A DNA stretch of 64,000 nt from Chlorokybus atmophyticus (taxonomy: Eukaryota > Streptophyta > Chlorokybophyceae > Chlorokybales > Chlorokybaceae): contig RHPI01003124.1 in assembly GCA_009103225.1 (NCBI GenBank), positions 249,757 to 313,756 of the forward strand. The letters are read 5' to 3'. The notes under the pieces were generated by a model. That model was not told where the DNA came from. It made no database searches and was given only the letters and a program-made list of their open reading frames with translations. This document shows positions 42,108 through 54,874 of the stretch, piece by piece. Positions within the stretch are counted from its first letter, which is position 1. Every line of letters begins with the position of its first letter. The translations under genes were made by a program, and so were the position numbers.

Positions 42108-43104
42108 TCATTATCATCATTGCATTGTTGGTATATGACTGCTGCCATGACTGTCAACATAATGATTTGAAGTTGTGGTTTTTTTAGCGGGCCTGTTGTG
42201 GCGATGGTGCTGGCGAAAGACAACGCCATCAAGGACTGGCGTGCGCTGGCGGGGCCAACCAACTCCAATGTTGCACGTGAACAAGCACCCCAAAGGCGAG
42301 CAAGAAACCAACTGGCCACATGCTTGAGCGTTAGTAATACTGTAATGAACCCAATCAGTCTGCCACAGGCACTCAAGCAACAGCTATCTCCTGATCGCAT
42401 GTAATTAATATGATGCCACTGTTCAGCATACGAGCTCGCTTCGGTTCGGACGGGCAGAGGAATGCCGTGCACGGGAGCGACTCACCCGTGAGCGCGCAGC
42501 GAGAGATACGCTTCTTCTTCCCACAATGTGAGCAAACGTTCTACCATTACAACCTGACACAGCCATTGTGGTTTCTCAGACTCTTTCCCTTTTCACCAGT
42601 GCTTCAGGACCCTTTACCCACTGGCCCCCAAACCCAAGACTACATCACGCGCGTGCTGCAGCCGACGCTCACCAAGGCCCTCACAGCCCTGTGCAAAGCG
42701 AAGCCGTCGTCCAACGGCCTCGAAGCCACCGTAAGTGGGATTGAACACGCGTGCATGTGCGTGTGCGTGTGCATGCATGTCTGCGTGCACGTGCGCGTGT
42801 GGGTGTGCATGAGAGTGTGCACGTGCATGTGTGTGCGTGCCTGTGTCACATACACATACAGACTAGCACCTTAGATATCAATATACACACCAACACCACA
42901 TCTGTACACATGTGTTTGTTCTCACTCTTTCCCTTAACACTGTTGTTGACTTGTGGTCCGTGTGCTGATATGCAAACTTGTATATCGTTTGTCCAGAGTT
43001 GGTTGGCGCAATGGCTCCTGGCTAACAACCCCAAGGCGCCGCGGGTGGAGAGCACGGAGGAGGAGGCTGATGTCAGAACCCCTACACCTGTGGCTGTGTC
43101 ATAA
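40871..43104 (+). CDS. NME5: NME5/RSP23-type nucleoside diphosphate kinase-like radial-spoke protein
   Basis: Axonemal protein; in Chlamydomonas the orthologue (RSP23) is a radial-spoke subunit (established). Six exons: 40871-41023, 41701-41783, 42188-42295, 42427-42527, 42600-42730, 42997-43104; 684 nt, 227 aa (human NME5 about 212). Seen: NDK domain with [34 protein letters not shown] and active-site His in [18 protein letters not shown]; then a DPY-30-like dimerisation motif ([13 protein letters not shown]). Intron 3 (42296-42426) keeps frame only with a GC donor, AAAG|GCGAGC, giving [14 protein letters not shown]. The ATG at 40871 is preferred; an in-frame ATG at 40775 would add a hydrophobic stretch not seen in the family. 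It implies that the organism builds motile flagella. Confidence 0.93.
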
Positions 43105-43850
43105 GGGTGTGAGTCTCAAGTTGGAAGTAGAAGTGACACATTGATATTCCATGTAGTATCGGTTACAAGTGTACATCGCATTGTTGCTAAGGTTGTGCAT
43201 AACGAATATGAGTATGAGATAAAGCTATGTCATGTCGTATGTGAGCTTTGCAGCAGGTTACAAAGTGAGTTGCTTTCAGCTTCTTTGCGTCTAGCATGTT
43301 GGTACCAGATGCGAAGAAGCGGCCATGTGCAGGTTAGTGCTCCTGCCGCCGTGGCAGCGGTCATTGCGCTGCGGAAGGCAATTGAAAACCAGGACAAATT
43401 ACACCACACCTGCGAACGCGCGCAGGTGCCTTCCGCTTCTGTTGTGCTTGTTATTCTGTACGCGATACACAGCGGCAACATCTATGCGCTGATAGATAAC
43501 GCACGTGCTCACACCCGCCTGAGGCAGAGTGATTACCAGTGCTGCTGCGTGCTGCCAAGCTAACCACAAGCTACATATGAGCTTGCCTGGAATAAAATCC
43601 AATAATACTAACACATCATCATGCTAGTTCATGACAAGGAACTCTTGTGGTTTCCTGTGAATGCGCAACTCTCATCAGTGCAAACATGCGCACGCAAGCA
43701 CATGCGCAACTACAACACACCAAAGCCACAGGAGGCTGTGGACAATGGCGTGGCAGCCAGTGGGAACAAGACAGTGGAGTGCTGATACACGAAGCTGTTT
43801 TCACAAGCAGCGTGTGTTGCAGGTTAAAGTCCCGTCTCATGTGTTCATCT
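43105..43850. other. Convergent spacer after NME5; possible small ORF
   Basis: A plus-strand frame with ATG at 43309 runs to 43563 (about 84 aa, Ala-rich start, no family recognised). It may be chance. Otherwise 3' untranslated sequence. Confidence 0.35.
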
Positions 43851-45034
43851 TCACGGCTGTTTAGAGTGGTTTGTGGCTGCCACTGCCGATGCGGGTTCCG
43901 CCGTGTTGTCGCGTGCTACGCCTGGCAACAGCATCATCAGCGCCTGTCGCAGTTCCGCAAACTCCGCTTTCAGCTCCCATCTTTCTGCACTTGCCGTATC
44001 CGACACGTGCCTAAAATCGTGCCTAAGTTCGTCCTTCAGCTCAGCATGCGCGCTGGTTATATGTCTTTCCACCGCCTCGCGGTGCTGATCGAGAGCGGCT
44101 TGCAATGCGTGCATCTGTGTGCGCTGTGCAAGGAGCAGTTGTTCATGTTGCTGCTGCGAGTGCTTTATTTGCTGTATCTCGCGGCCGTGTTGTTGTTGCA
44201 TCTCTGATACTTCCTGCCATTCATACGTGAGCAGTCCGATATCCCGAGTAGCCGATCGTTGCATCACACTCAATGCCTCCAGCTTGCTTTCAATGAGGTG
44301 ATTGCGCTGCTGTTGTTGCTGTTGGTAGTCCAATATGTCGCTTTCAACCTGCATTAAGACAATCGGCCTAAGTAATGTGCATTCATGCTGGTGCTATGAG
44401 TGCAATGACAGTTCCGCATATGCGCACCTTGCAAAGCCGCTCGCGCTCGCACAAAATTAGATGTGCCAATTGTTTTTGAGGATCTGCATGTTTTGGAATT
44501 ACATAAGCATCATCATGTGGAACCATTTAGGTGCAGGGTATTGACGAAGACTAGTTGTACAAGCACCTTCATCTGCTGCTGGAAGTGCCGCAGGCGCTGC
44601 AGTTGGAGGTGATGCAGGCGCCGAATGGTCCTCAGGTGCTGCAATTGAAGGTAACAGGAAGTCATTGCGTACTGCAATCCAACTTGTTGGAAGCCAACTT
44701 TTAGGCAAGAACTAACTGTACTAGCATCCGCTGCCCAATGCACAGCTAGTAACTCAGGTAATCACACGTGGCAGTCAAGAGCAGGCATGTTGCATGCCAA
44801 TGTGTTGGGAGATGTGACTGGTACCTTCATTTGTGGCGTTCTTGTTTTCGGTGGTAAAGTTGGCAGCATCGGCAAAGAAGAGCTCAATGAGCCTTGATCC
44901 AACTATGCGTTTTCCGACAGCACGTGCGCCACAGTGTGAGATCCTGATGTGATATGACGTAAGCTTTCTCAGTGTGCCAAGACTTGTGACTGACCACAGC
45001 TTGATGCGATCAGCAGACAAGACAACGGCCGCAG
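43851..45034 (-). CDS. Coiled-coil protein, C-terminal exons only
   Basis: Not recognised. Exons on the minus strand in consistent phase: 45034-44825 (start uncertain), 44638-44567, 44483-44428, 44348-43851. The first has a WD40-like blade edge (LSADRIKLWSVTSLGTLRKL). The second is an Ala/Pro linker ending PAADE. The last two form a long heptad-rich coil (CERERLCK, then VESDILDY, IESKLEALSVMQRSA, QAALDQHREAVERH, ELKAEFAELRQALMMLL) before a stop at 43851. A WD40-plus-coil layout would fit proteins such as POC1 or ATG16-like forms, but this is guesswork. Upstream exons are probably in 45.1-46.7 kb. Confidence 0.55.
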
Positions 45035-47834
45035 CTTATTGTATAAAGCTGCACAACAGTAGTCGATTGGGCGTGGTCAAACTTTCAACTCCAGCCATAC
45101 CGAAGCTTGAGCTCTTACTTCTTGGGTTCGGCATCGTATGCGAGGAAATCAGCGCTCAGTACCGCTCCAGCGAGGGTGTCCTCCAGCCTACCAGTGGACA
45201 CTACTGATCACCAACTGCTGATGTTGCTTTGGTGCTTGGCCATTGCTTGTATACGTATACGGAGACCATGGAGCACTCTTGTTGACTACTAGCTTGACAC
45301 CCAATCATGCACAACTAACACTGTCACAGCAAAGCGACACGTACATTTCCTTGCCCACGTTTGCCATGGGTGCTGGCCGCATGTTCACGCCAGCTCTCGG
45401 GAGGGCTTGGCCTTTGATGCCCCCCGCAATCATCCCACAAAGGACCTGTCATACACATGTATCAGATCATCACCAGACTGCAGACATGTGATGTCATGGC
45501 ATTGACGAGACAACAGGGTGATTTGCTATTAGCGGCATGCTGAAGCAAAGTGGAACATCTCATGCGTACACATGTTGGTCATTACCAGGATGGCCGTTAC
45601 CAGGATGGCCTTTACTAAGAACGGTTCTTTCAGATCATGCCAGTGTTTCACCTGAGTTGCACATGCTCATCGACAGAGCATTGCAACTTGCCATACAACA
45701 ACTTGCAACATGCAGCGCCTTTGTTTGCAGAGACTATTGTCAATTCTCGCACATTGCATACTTGCATACATGATTCGGCAAGTCATTGCGACTGTTGACT
45801 GTGGTTGCCGTTCTCGCATTCTGCGCATAACGAACTACTGTCAGCGGGTGCATGCAGAGCCACTCGCTGATCATGCAAGGTGCACACCTCCAGTTCATTG
45901 TTAGCAGGAGTGAACAGGGCATCTGTAACTGGTGCCAACGCCGTCCGTGACGAACGATGGGTGCAGATTGGCAATGCTGGATCGCACGGTCCTGCCCGCA
46001 ACCTCCCATACGGCTGCTTGAAGCATTGCTGGCAAGCTCCTGTTTCTTGTTGTTGACTTATTGTCGTCAATGTCAGAATCGCACCATTGTCAAGTTCGGT
46101 AGGCGCTGTGGATGGACCAGCCTGTGCTTCCGGTTGACCATGATACAGCTCAGCCTGCACTACGGGTAGCTGCATGCCGTCAAGGATGTCGTAGGAGTTC
46201 GCTTCACTGCCATTGTGCCCTTCTGAGCCTGAGTCACCTCGTCCACCTGGTGGACCACCTGGTGGATCACCTGGCGGACCGCCAGGTGGACCACCTGGTG
46301 GACCACCCCTGCCACCTGGACCGCCCCGTAGCGTCAATGCCCAGGCCAAAGACTCAATTGCTAACCAAGGCGTGTAGTACGCTACAATGTGCTTGCGTCC
46401 GTACTTGTCGTCAGCATCAGTACCGTTGCCGTCACGCCTGTAGCAGGTACAGTTCAAAACAAGCACTTGGTTAGATACTGGTTGACAGATAGAGTTGATG
46501 CAGTCACGGCTTCAATGCTACAGCACCACTAGGTACTACTCATGTAGACAACCATCGGCAGCTTGCAGATGTACAGGCCTAGTGCACAACATCTTACTTG
46601 TTGTGGCGCAATGCGAGGATTAGGATCGTGTCCCGCATGCACTTGCCCAACCATGTGCTTGGATTGCTGCACAAGCAAGCAGCGCTAAGGTATGCTTCGC
46701 ACCAACTCAGAACATGATGTCAAGCATAATATCAAAGAACAGATGAACGTACATCCAACGGTTCGTATGAAAGCCTCTCAGCCGAGACAGGCTGTATGTA
46801 AGCAAGCCTGCGCCAGCGTACTTCCAACAGCAACTGGCTCGAATGCCGTGCTTATGCTTTCTGCAACCGGCACATCAGAGCGTTGAAACAGCACTTCATA
46901 TAAGAAGCCAAACACATAGCTTATCTCGATCATCACAATTCAGCACTGTCGATTACACGTAGGGCTGCACGGTGTGGAGTACATGTACTTCTCAATGTGC
47001 AGCTGACAGTTACATGGATGATCCCATGAATGCTGACATTGCTCTCACGCGATGCAGTAATAAACATGGGACGTTTGTATCACAAGGCTGAACTTGCGTA
47101 GCGCCAATTGAGCCTAGCTACCATCTGTAGCTAAACTAAGACAGTGCAGCTGCGCCAACAAGCTGGCTGGAATGCTGTCAAGGTGCAAGAAATCTTGATG
47201 CCTTCACTGCCTATCCAGTTCAAACTGATGGCAGAGTGAACAAAACCTTCGCTGCAAACTGTGGTGACATGCATGTACACGAAGACAGGTCATACTTGCG
47301 CTTGTGCGTTGCAGGGCGAGGCATCTTGCCGGGCGCCGATCCTTGCAGCGCCGCATGCAGCAGCCCATAGACGCGCCCGCCGACGATTCTAGCGACGCTG
47401 GCGAGAACGACCTGGCCTCCCTCGTCATCGCCCACGCCGCCATCCTCGCCGCCTGTGCTGATGTGACAACAGGCAAAGCAGGCGCAGTGTTTAGGTTCAG
47501 TGCAGACATGCGCGCCGCGTCTGCCGGGCAACTGGCACAACCGGGCATCGCAATTCACCCTAAAGCTAGCTGCAGTGCGAGACAGTGCTTTGGTGCTTAG
47601 GCGCTGCGTGCTGGCGCTGTGTAGCTTTGCTTGACGTGACGTTGTGCTGCGTGCGTGCGGACGCGTTGTATTTGTTTTTAGTAGATATACATACTTTTGT
47701 GTCTGATTTTAATTATGTGTTGTTTGCTTGCTTGATGTGACGATGTGCTGAGTGCGTGGGGACGCGTTGTATATTTTTTAGTTTAGTTTAGTTTAGTTTA
47801 GTGTAGTTTTTAGTTTTTAGTTTTCGCTTGAGAC
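45035..47834. other. Unresolved region upstream of the coiled-coil gene
   Basis: Several minus-strand stretches look part-coding but do not join in phase: LEDTLAGAVLSADFLAYD (45195-45115), a frame at 46466-45783 with KHIVAYYTPWLAIESLAWAL then a Gly/Pro repeat, and KHMVGQVHAGHDPNPRIAP near 46670-46600. A GC-rich block at 47300-47540 is open on both strands. TTTAG repeats occur at 47778-47825. Confidence 0.35.
46236..46330 (-). repeat. Minisatellite encoding GGPPGG repeats
   Basis: Imperfect 12-bp units built on CCACCTGGTGGA. In the minus frame that is open from 46466 they read as Gly-Gly-Pro-Pro repeats, collagen-like in composition. The unit is itself close to palindromic. Confidence 0.65.
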
Positions 47835-50769
47835 CATGGAGAGGTTGTATGTCCAAGCTGAGCGCACTTGGCAATTGAAGGTGCCGCTGCTAGGGAAGCA
47901 GCTGTGCGCGGCTTGCTGCCTGCTGACACACCATTGCTTGCTGCTGCAGCGACATGGCTGGTAAGTGCGGACGTATGAACTCGTGGGTGCCATTGCCGTA
48001 GGAGTTCAAGGGTTGTGTGCCAACCCCCCCNNNNNNNNNNNNNNNNNNNNNNNNNNNNNNNNNNNNNNNNNNNNNNNNNNNNNNNNNNNNNNNNNNNNNN
48101 NNNNNNNNNNNNNNNACACACACACACTATACTAACCCCACCCCACCTACCACCGCACACACACACACAACAGACACTACGCGCTGTGCAGTCAATGCCT
48201 TGCAGTGCGTCTGGTTCTGACGGAAGGTAGCTGGTTTGCTGCATTGCTCGTCGCAGAACAATTTATCTAGCAAGAAAGCATTGCTGTATTGGCAAAGCTC
48301 GTCAGTTTTGTTTGCTGCTCACTGGAGTCGAGCGCTGTGCTTGCGTGATAACTGCATCCCCTTAATCACACAATGACGTTTGCGTCATTGTCAAGGAGTG
48401 GCAAGAGGCAGCAGTCAGCAGGCTGCCACCGGCTTCAATGTACCAGCAAGCCCGTTGGTCAGAGCTGCTGCCCTGCGTTGGGAAGGAAACGCAAAGCTTC
48501 AACTGGTTGATTCATTCACTGCCATTTCTTTGAAACTCAGCAAGCTGGAGTCCGCCACGCGCCTGTACAATCAGGTGCGAGCCTAACTGAAGGCATTGCC
48601 AACTGCGCATGCATGGTTGTGCTTTGCTACAGGCTTGCAACTGCACAAGCAGGCTGCTGCGGAGCTTTTGACAGCACCCAAAGACTGCCCTTTGTATGCG
48701 GACGAGCATGCAAGCGTCCAGAAGAATTTGGGCGTGGCTCATTGGAAGCAAGCAGAGGTGGGTGTGGTATTGTTCGTGCAAGGCTTTTAACTTGCAACCT
48801 TGTCGGCTAGTGAACTTACGGCCCTACGCGCTCTTGCAGGTGTACATTGGAATGAAAGAGGCAACATCTGCAATTTATCACCTGAAAACAAGCATCTCTT
48901 CCTTCATTGCCGCAGGTGCATTGAACACTGCTTGCTATCTGGTACTATGTGAATGGCAGCAAGCTGGACTGCATTTTGCAACCCAGTGTGCTGACAGCCT
49001 CTAGTACTTGTCGCAGCACGTGATCGCACAGACAAGTTCAGCACGCAGTCATATGAGTGGCTGGTTAGCCTGCAATTACAGGTAGCATCCATCACCAACA
49101 AGGCTGCAAGCTTGCTGACTGATTGGTCACAAACTGCAAAGTTGAAGGCGCTACATCAGTTGACGGTTGCATTGCAGCACACATGTTTCCGCAAAGCAGG
49201 TGTGAACTAGATACTATCAACATGTGGCAGCACGCGCTAACACTTTGAAGGCAATCTGTAGAAGCAACCAACACCCATGCTTGTTGTTGGCAGCTGCGGT
49301 TGCTTGCAGAACATACGCGAGGCAGTTGTTTTATGCCGCCGTCACAACACTTGCTGAGGGCAGCTTGAGGACATGCCTGTCTTATATAGCTGAATGCCAC
49401 CGGCCGATAGAGTGCTGGCAACAAGTTGGCGATGAAGGCGATGCAGTCGAGGAACAGCGTGGTGACATTTACTTGCTGGTACGTGTGTTGCAAGGCATGA
49501 GCAGGCAGCTTTACGCTGTGCACATGTCCAACCACAACTGTGTACGTGCAGCGTTGCACCGCTGAGTCCATGCGAGCTCGACAGCAAGCTGACATCATGG
49601 TTGAAGCCGCCCTCAACGGCGAGGACGACCTCAATGTTGACATGTTGTGGCAAGCCATTGACAAGTACAAAGAGGCTTCGCTGCTTACACGTGAGCATGA
49701 CGTTGAGAACGAAGCCATAGCATTGAGCAGGTAGTGCTGGTGCAACGTTGCTGTCTGCAACAACAGTGGTACCAAGCACTGTACTCTTTGCACAGGTTGG
49801 GCAGAGTCTTCATGAAGGTGCTGAAGCTGGAGGAGCGCGGCAATAAGTATTGCGTGCAAGCTATTCAGCTGGCGCATGCGCAGCAGCCGCGCAATCTGTG
49901 CGATCAAGCATGGCTCGTGGAGTGCACTGAGCTCACCAAAGAGGTTCCTACTATTTAATGAGATAGCCATCACGTTGACAGCTACGTTGCTGTTTTGACA
50001 TCACACGTTGCTGCAGTATCGGCAGCGTAAGCTTGCACATGAAGCTGAAGAGCAGGCCAAGCAACGCGCCCCTATCCTTGAAGAATTGCAAGCTGTTCTT
50101 GATGTCATACGTGTGAGTATGCGTTCCTGTGTCAATATTGCAAGCCATGCTTGCAGACACAGCGAGTTTGCGTTGGCTGGCATTCAGTCACTTTGCTTGA
50201 AGCACAGCGTGTCTGTCTTGAGATTACCTTTTTGTGGCAGGCAAAGTCTCAGGAGTCTGGCGTTGCTCTTCTGCGGCACATATACCAGGTCTGGCTTTAA
50301 GCAAGTGCTATGTACAGTTATGTTCAGTGTCCTGCTGGCATACATGGCATCACGCTTTTATAAGGCATGCACATGTGTGCGTATGCTTGTGCGCACAACA
50401 TGCAACACACGTGCGCGCGCGCGCTGTCGCATTTTGTGCGCGTCTGTTGTGCATGCATGTGTGTTTCTGCGTGCTGACTGTGACACTCAGGTGCATTCTC
50501 CCAAAAACACCAATCAGAAGATAGGCAGCTTAGAACCCGAGTCCATGAAGAAAACCATGCAGTCAGCTATTATCCACTATCATCCGGACAAGAATTTAGC
50601 TTTTGGCAAACAATGGGAGGTGCGAACCAGTGCTTCACTCTTTAATATGACGTCACATTCAGTGCATCGCGCAATTAGACAAAACAAGCGTGCTTACACT
50701 TACTTTTGACAGGTCTTGTGCGAAGAGATCACCAAGGAGTTGACCGGCAAGTACGAGTACCTGAAATGA
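47835..50769 (+). CDS. TPR-like protein with C-terminal J-domain module (interrupted by an assembly gap)
   Basis: Resembles a protist/animal family of TPR-type proteins ending in a J-like HPDK module; function unknown, co-chaperone role inferred. Probable first exon from ATG 47835; then, after the gap, 48174-48226, 48396-48574, 48650-48757, 48840-48915, 49017-49199, 49294-49478, 49552-49730, 49796-49943, 50017-50112, 50241-50288, 50491-50619, 50713-50769, all phase-consistent. Seen: helical repeats (RAAALRWEGNAKLQLVDSF, NLGVAHWKQAEVYIGM, AIDKYKEASLLTRE, AIALSRLGRVFMKVLKL), a charged coil (YRQRKLAHEAEEQAKQRAP) and the end IIHYHPDKN, WEVLCEEITKELTGKYEYLK. HPDK is intact. Whether 49082-49199 is exon or intron is open; keeping it preserves phase. 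The first exon and exons inside the N gap are uncertain. Confidence 0.78.
48031..48115. other. Assembly gap (85 N)
   Basis: A run of 85 N between a poly-C end and an AC repeat, inside the 5' part of the TPR/J gene. True length unknown. A second single N at 58247 also sits in poly-C next to a CA-rich tract. Confidence 0.99.
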
Positions 50770-52287
50770 TGTATAAGAGGCATAGTGTTAGCAGCCATGA
50801 CAGATTGCAAGAGTGCGGTATAGGTGTATCCATATTATGCTAAAGTTAACATTTCACTTAATATATAGTATGCCGTTGTTGCAACTACATCTTATGTTAC
50901 AAGTGACTTCTTGCCATCATGGGCCCCAGCAATGCCATGCCCGTCCAACACTTCCAACCCAGGAACAATTGTCAGCACCTGAGTATAGCCACAACGCTGA
51001 TACACACAGACACGCGTGCCCACACACATACATGCGGGCCTGCATGTCTATACGCGCGCATGTATGCACACCCATGTGCGCTCGCGCATGCGAATAAATG
51101 CATATCATTGTCAATGATGTGTACGGCATGCATAAGGATGCAAGTGTGTATTATCTCAGTTACTTACATCGTGTTTTATGCCATCTAACCAGCAGCTAAA
51201 ACATTAACGAAACACAGCAGTGTGGCAAAGTACGGGTAAACTCGATGATATTAGACCGAGGGGCGTAACACATCCAAGCTACACTCCATTATACATACAT
51301 GATATCAATATAAGTAATGAACATGTGATGTGGTCGGTTCAGTATGTTATCAGTGATAACTTATCAGTGTAGCTTACCTGATTTTGTATGAAACATTACT
51401 TACTTGCACTTTCATATAGTGCATCTTGCAATCACATTGCAGTAAGATACTTGTCAATAACCATGAACATTCGAGTAGTTTCAATGATTTGAACCTTGCC
51501 GAATTATGTCCATGAATCGATAAACATGACATAGTTTTCCTTACAAGTGTGCAGCTTGAAGATGGAAATAGCGATATACATTTGCGTGGTTTTGATCATT
51601 CATACCCTGCCAAATAATGTTCTTAAATCGAAACCAACGGCATAGTTATCCTTTCATTTACAGGCTCCAGCTGCTGGTCAGTTCACATGAGACTAAATTG
51701 CCAGCACAGCAACAAGTGTACAATACAATGGCGTGCCACGTGGCTGCAGCAGCTTGCACCCCCTGACGACTAGCCCTGTCCACGTGGCAGATGACTGGGT
51801 TGGCGGCGGCGGCGGCGGCGGCGGTGTGACTGAGGCCATTTTAGAGCCTTCTTGGTTGCTTTGTTCAATAATAGTGCTCAGCGGCATTTCTTAACGTAGT
51901 AGTTAGGGTTTTTGTTGCCTCAGACGACTGAGCACAACAGCTCACTTCCTTGTGACGAGTGAATAAGGCTGCTTTTGGCCGGAAGCTTCTGTTGCATGTG
52001 TTGGAAATAGTCAGCTAACAGTCGTCTATTCACTTACCTTTACTACACTGTGTCACATGTGTCGGTGAGGACAGTCAGTTTTGCAGCTGATTCCCTCACT
52101 GGACTAGTGGCTTATCAGGTACTTGCCAGCAGCAGCGACGCTTCTCTGTAGCGGTAGACAACTAGGTAGGTAATATTATATCAGGTGTTCATACAGATGC
52201 TTGTATTCTAATACTGGCATAGAGTTGGACTCTTTGATACTCAACCGCGCTGATTGAGGGTGAGTTGGTAGGCACATTGCTGCCGAC
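50770..52287. other. Spacer upstream of the VASt gene
   Basis: AT-rich to about 51650 with no gene seen. Then a CGG run at 51802-51824, which in the minus strand follows an ATG at 51839 with a Pro-rich 50-codon frame (doubtful), and a telo-box TTAGGGTTT at 51903-51911, 377 bp before the VASt ATG. Confidence 0.5.
51903..51911 (+). promoter_or_regulatory. Telo-box upstream of VASt gene
   Basis: TTAGGGTTT, exact match to the plant telo-box (reverse of AAACCCTAA). Confidence 0.45.
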
Positions 52288-54874
52288 ATGAAGGAGATAG
52301 TGGTGCACGCTGAGCTGCCGCTCAGCCCCGAGCGGGTTTTCGAGCTGTTGTACTCCGGCAAAGAGTTTTACAGGTACACTTACGTGTGTATGTGCGTGCG
52401 TGTGGCCTTCATTTCGCTGACTTTTGACTATCTGCTTTGATCAATTGTAGCAATATTATTGGCTGCAAATCTTCTTTACGAATTTGTCAGCAGTCAGCAG
52501 CATCTGCTACCATCACGGTTCCCCATGGAATCCCGTCGTGGCCTGTTATAACTGCAAATAACGCACATACACGCATGCGCAACTGCGCGCGCGTCATATC
52601 GCATGTTGCCATCGAAACAAACCAAAACGAATTTTCAGTATAGCGTAATGTGCACCACGCAATGCAGGAAGTTTCACCTGGACATAGACGGCGACGACTG
52701 CGCGGACATTGGCGACTGGGAGGGCGATATCCGAGTTGGGCGATTTACGACACCACTCAACGCGCCCGCCCTCATCACGTCCATTATCAAAACCACAGTC
52801 CTGCGAATCCAGGCAAGGATAGTTCGCATACAGCCATATATATATTGTTCACATGTGTTGTCGTATCACTGAATCTGTGTGTTAGAACGCCAATTTATGA
52901 AAGGTTGCAGTCTCTTTGATACCAAGGCACCATCTGACCACATGCAATATGCGAGAGCTACAGCTGATATTACACGTGCACGGATGCAAAGCATCAGTAA
53001 CTGCTTGTAAGGTTACTCAACCAAGAGCACAACGCAACTTGAAGATATTGCAGAAAAGATGTTCAGTATCACAACATGCGTTGCGAAAAGGTTACACGAT
53101 AAGCATGTGAATTGACCATGGATGTGGTGTTGTTATGGACAGGAGAAGCAGATACGCACGTATCACCCGGACGGTGCCATCTCCGTGCGTTCCGAGCCTG
53201 TGGTGGATATCCCTGGCGCGGAGCGTTTCCCGAGCACGGCGACGGTGACGTATTCCCCTCCGCCTGAGGACGCAGATGGAGAGAGCCACCCGCCGTGCCG
53301 AGTGGAGGTCGTTGTGACCACGGCGTGCGTCGGGATATGGGGACTGCAAGGTGGGGAGTGCATGGTACAGTGGTGGGAGGATACATATGTCATTCAATGT
53401 GGTCGTATGACTGGGTTGATTCTGTGGGAGCATGTGTATGTGGTGCACCAAAGCGTATCTGCGCGTGCGAGCGCGCATATGCGTGTGTGGAAATATGCAC
53501 GTGCGTGTGTGCTCACACGCACTCGTGTGTGTGCGTGCAATCGTGCATGCATGCAATCGTGCGTGGGCCTTGGTACGTGCTTGTGTGAGTGTGCGCATGC
53601 GAGTGGTGGTTATCGGTTCGGGCATTCATATGCGTGCGCATGCAATGGAGCGGGTATGTACGCGCATGTGTCGGCATGCGAGGGGTTGCGCTTGTGTGCA
53701 TGCGTGCACGAGCGTGCAATTGTGTAAGCACGTGCGTGTACTGGCTGGCGGCTCGTGTCTTGAACAACTGTCTGAACATGCAGCATGCCTTTTGCCTGGT
53801 ATGTGCCATAGGTCATGTATCCTGGTTTGTGCAGGGACTATTGAGAGCATGATGGTAGAGAAGGCGCACTCTTCGATACAAGTCTGGCTGGACTACACAG
53901 AGAAGGCGTGCGCAGAGGAAGCGCAGCGCATCCAGCTTGAATCCCAACGTGAACCCACACCTGAACTCAAACTCTTACCTGAACCCGAACCCGTGCCCGA
54001 ATCGGTCAAAGCAGGTACATATGTGTTGTCACTCAGCAACGGCGTGACAAAACGCTATATGCGGGTCTCTTGAATAATGTGCTGTAGCAATGCCATGTGA
54101 TCGCATTTTAAGTGTGCATGTGTTGTTTAGTCGTTGCAGAGGTTATTGAAGATCAGGAAGGCGACCGGTTTTATGACGCGGAGGCTGAGGTGGAGTCGGA
54201 TGCGGCTGCAGGCGACAAGAGGAGAAAAGACGAGATGGACAATAGCGAAGATACTCCAGGTTTGTGGCGCTAGTATTGTCTTTGAGGTGTCATCCAAAGG
54301 TCTTGTCATAACCACATGCATCGTTTTGTCAATGTCATGGAATGCCTCATCATTGATCCTCATGATTGAGCTTGTGTGTGCAGATGCAAAGCTGCGAAGG
54401 ATGTTGGAAGAGAGCAATGCTTCGCGCGAAGCGCCAGCTGGCGCATCAACATCAATATCATTACAACCACAGGATACGAAAGACCCCTCTAACGCAGGCG
54501 CGTTGGTTGTGGCGGATAAGCGCGTCATGGACACATTCCAGAGAGACTTGGACTCGCTCGTGACGAGTCAAGACGACTCCAGAGAGGCTATCAAAGCCTT
54601 GGCCAGGCAGCTGAGTTCTATTGAGAGGCAGCTTCAAAGCGTGCGCAAGGCCTTACCTGAGGGGGGTGATTTCAGTCAGAATGGGTATCAGAATGGCTAT
54701 CATCATGGGCATCACAATGACTCTGATTATGGAGGGGGGCAAGATTTGGCGCTTAGGAGTAGTAGGGTGTCGCTGCCGGTTGCTATGGCGGGTGCGGGGA
54801 TTGTTGGGGCCGTGTGCGGCTCGTTGGCAGTACTTGGGTTCATTTATGTCAAGTCGCGGTCGCAAAGTAGATAG
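52288..54874 (+). CDS. Tail-anchored VASt-like (START-related) lipid-transfer protein
   Basis: VASt domains bind sterols or other lipids at membrane contacts; specific function here is inferred. Six exons: 52288-52373, 52668-52812, 53143-53350, 53835-54014, 54131-54259, 54384-54874; 1239 nt, 412 aa. Seen: N-terminal VASt-like domain (LSPERVFELLYSGKEFYRKF, WEGDIRVGRFTTPLNAP, KQIRTYHPDGAISV, VEVVVTTACVGIWGLQGTIE) with no preceding GRAM domain; Pro/Glu-rich hinge; acidic region; a coil (FQRDLDSLV, LSSIERQLQSVRKAL); a His/Asn/Gly stretch; one C-terminal membrane helix (AGIVGAVCGSLAVLGFIYV) followed by a basic KSRSQSR end. Intron 2 (52813-53142) probably has a GC donor, CAG|GCAAGG; a weaker GT 15 bases on would add five residues. 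It is shorter than plant GRAM-VASt proteins. Confidence 0.78.

Noticed and set aside
51693-51887. Pro-rich minus-strand ORF near 51.8 kb as a gene
   Set aside because: Fifty codons driven by a CGG repeat with no splice partner or family signal.
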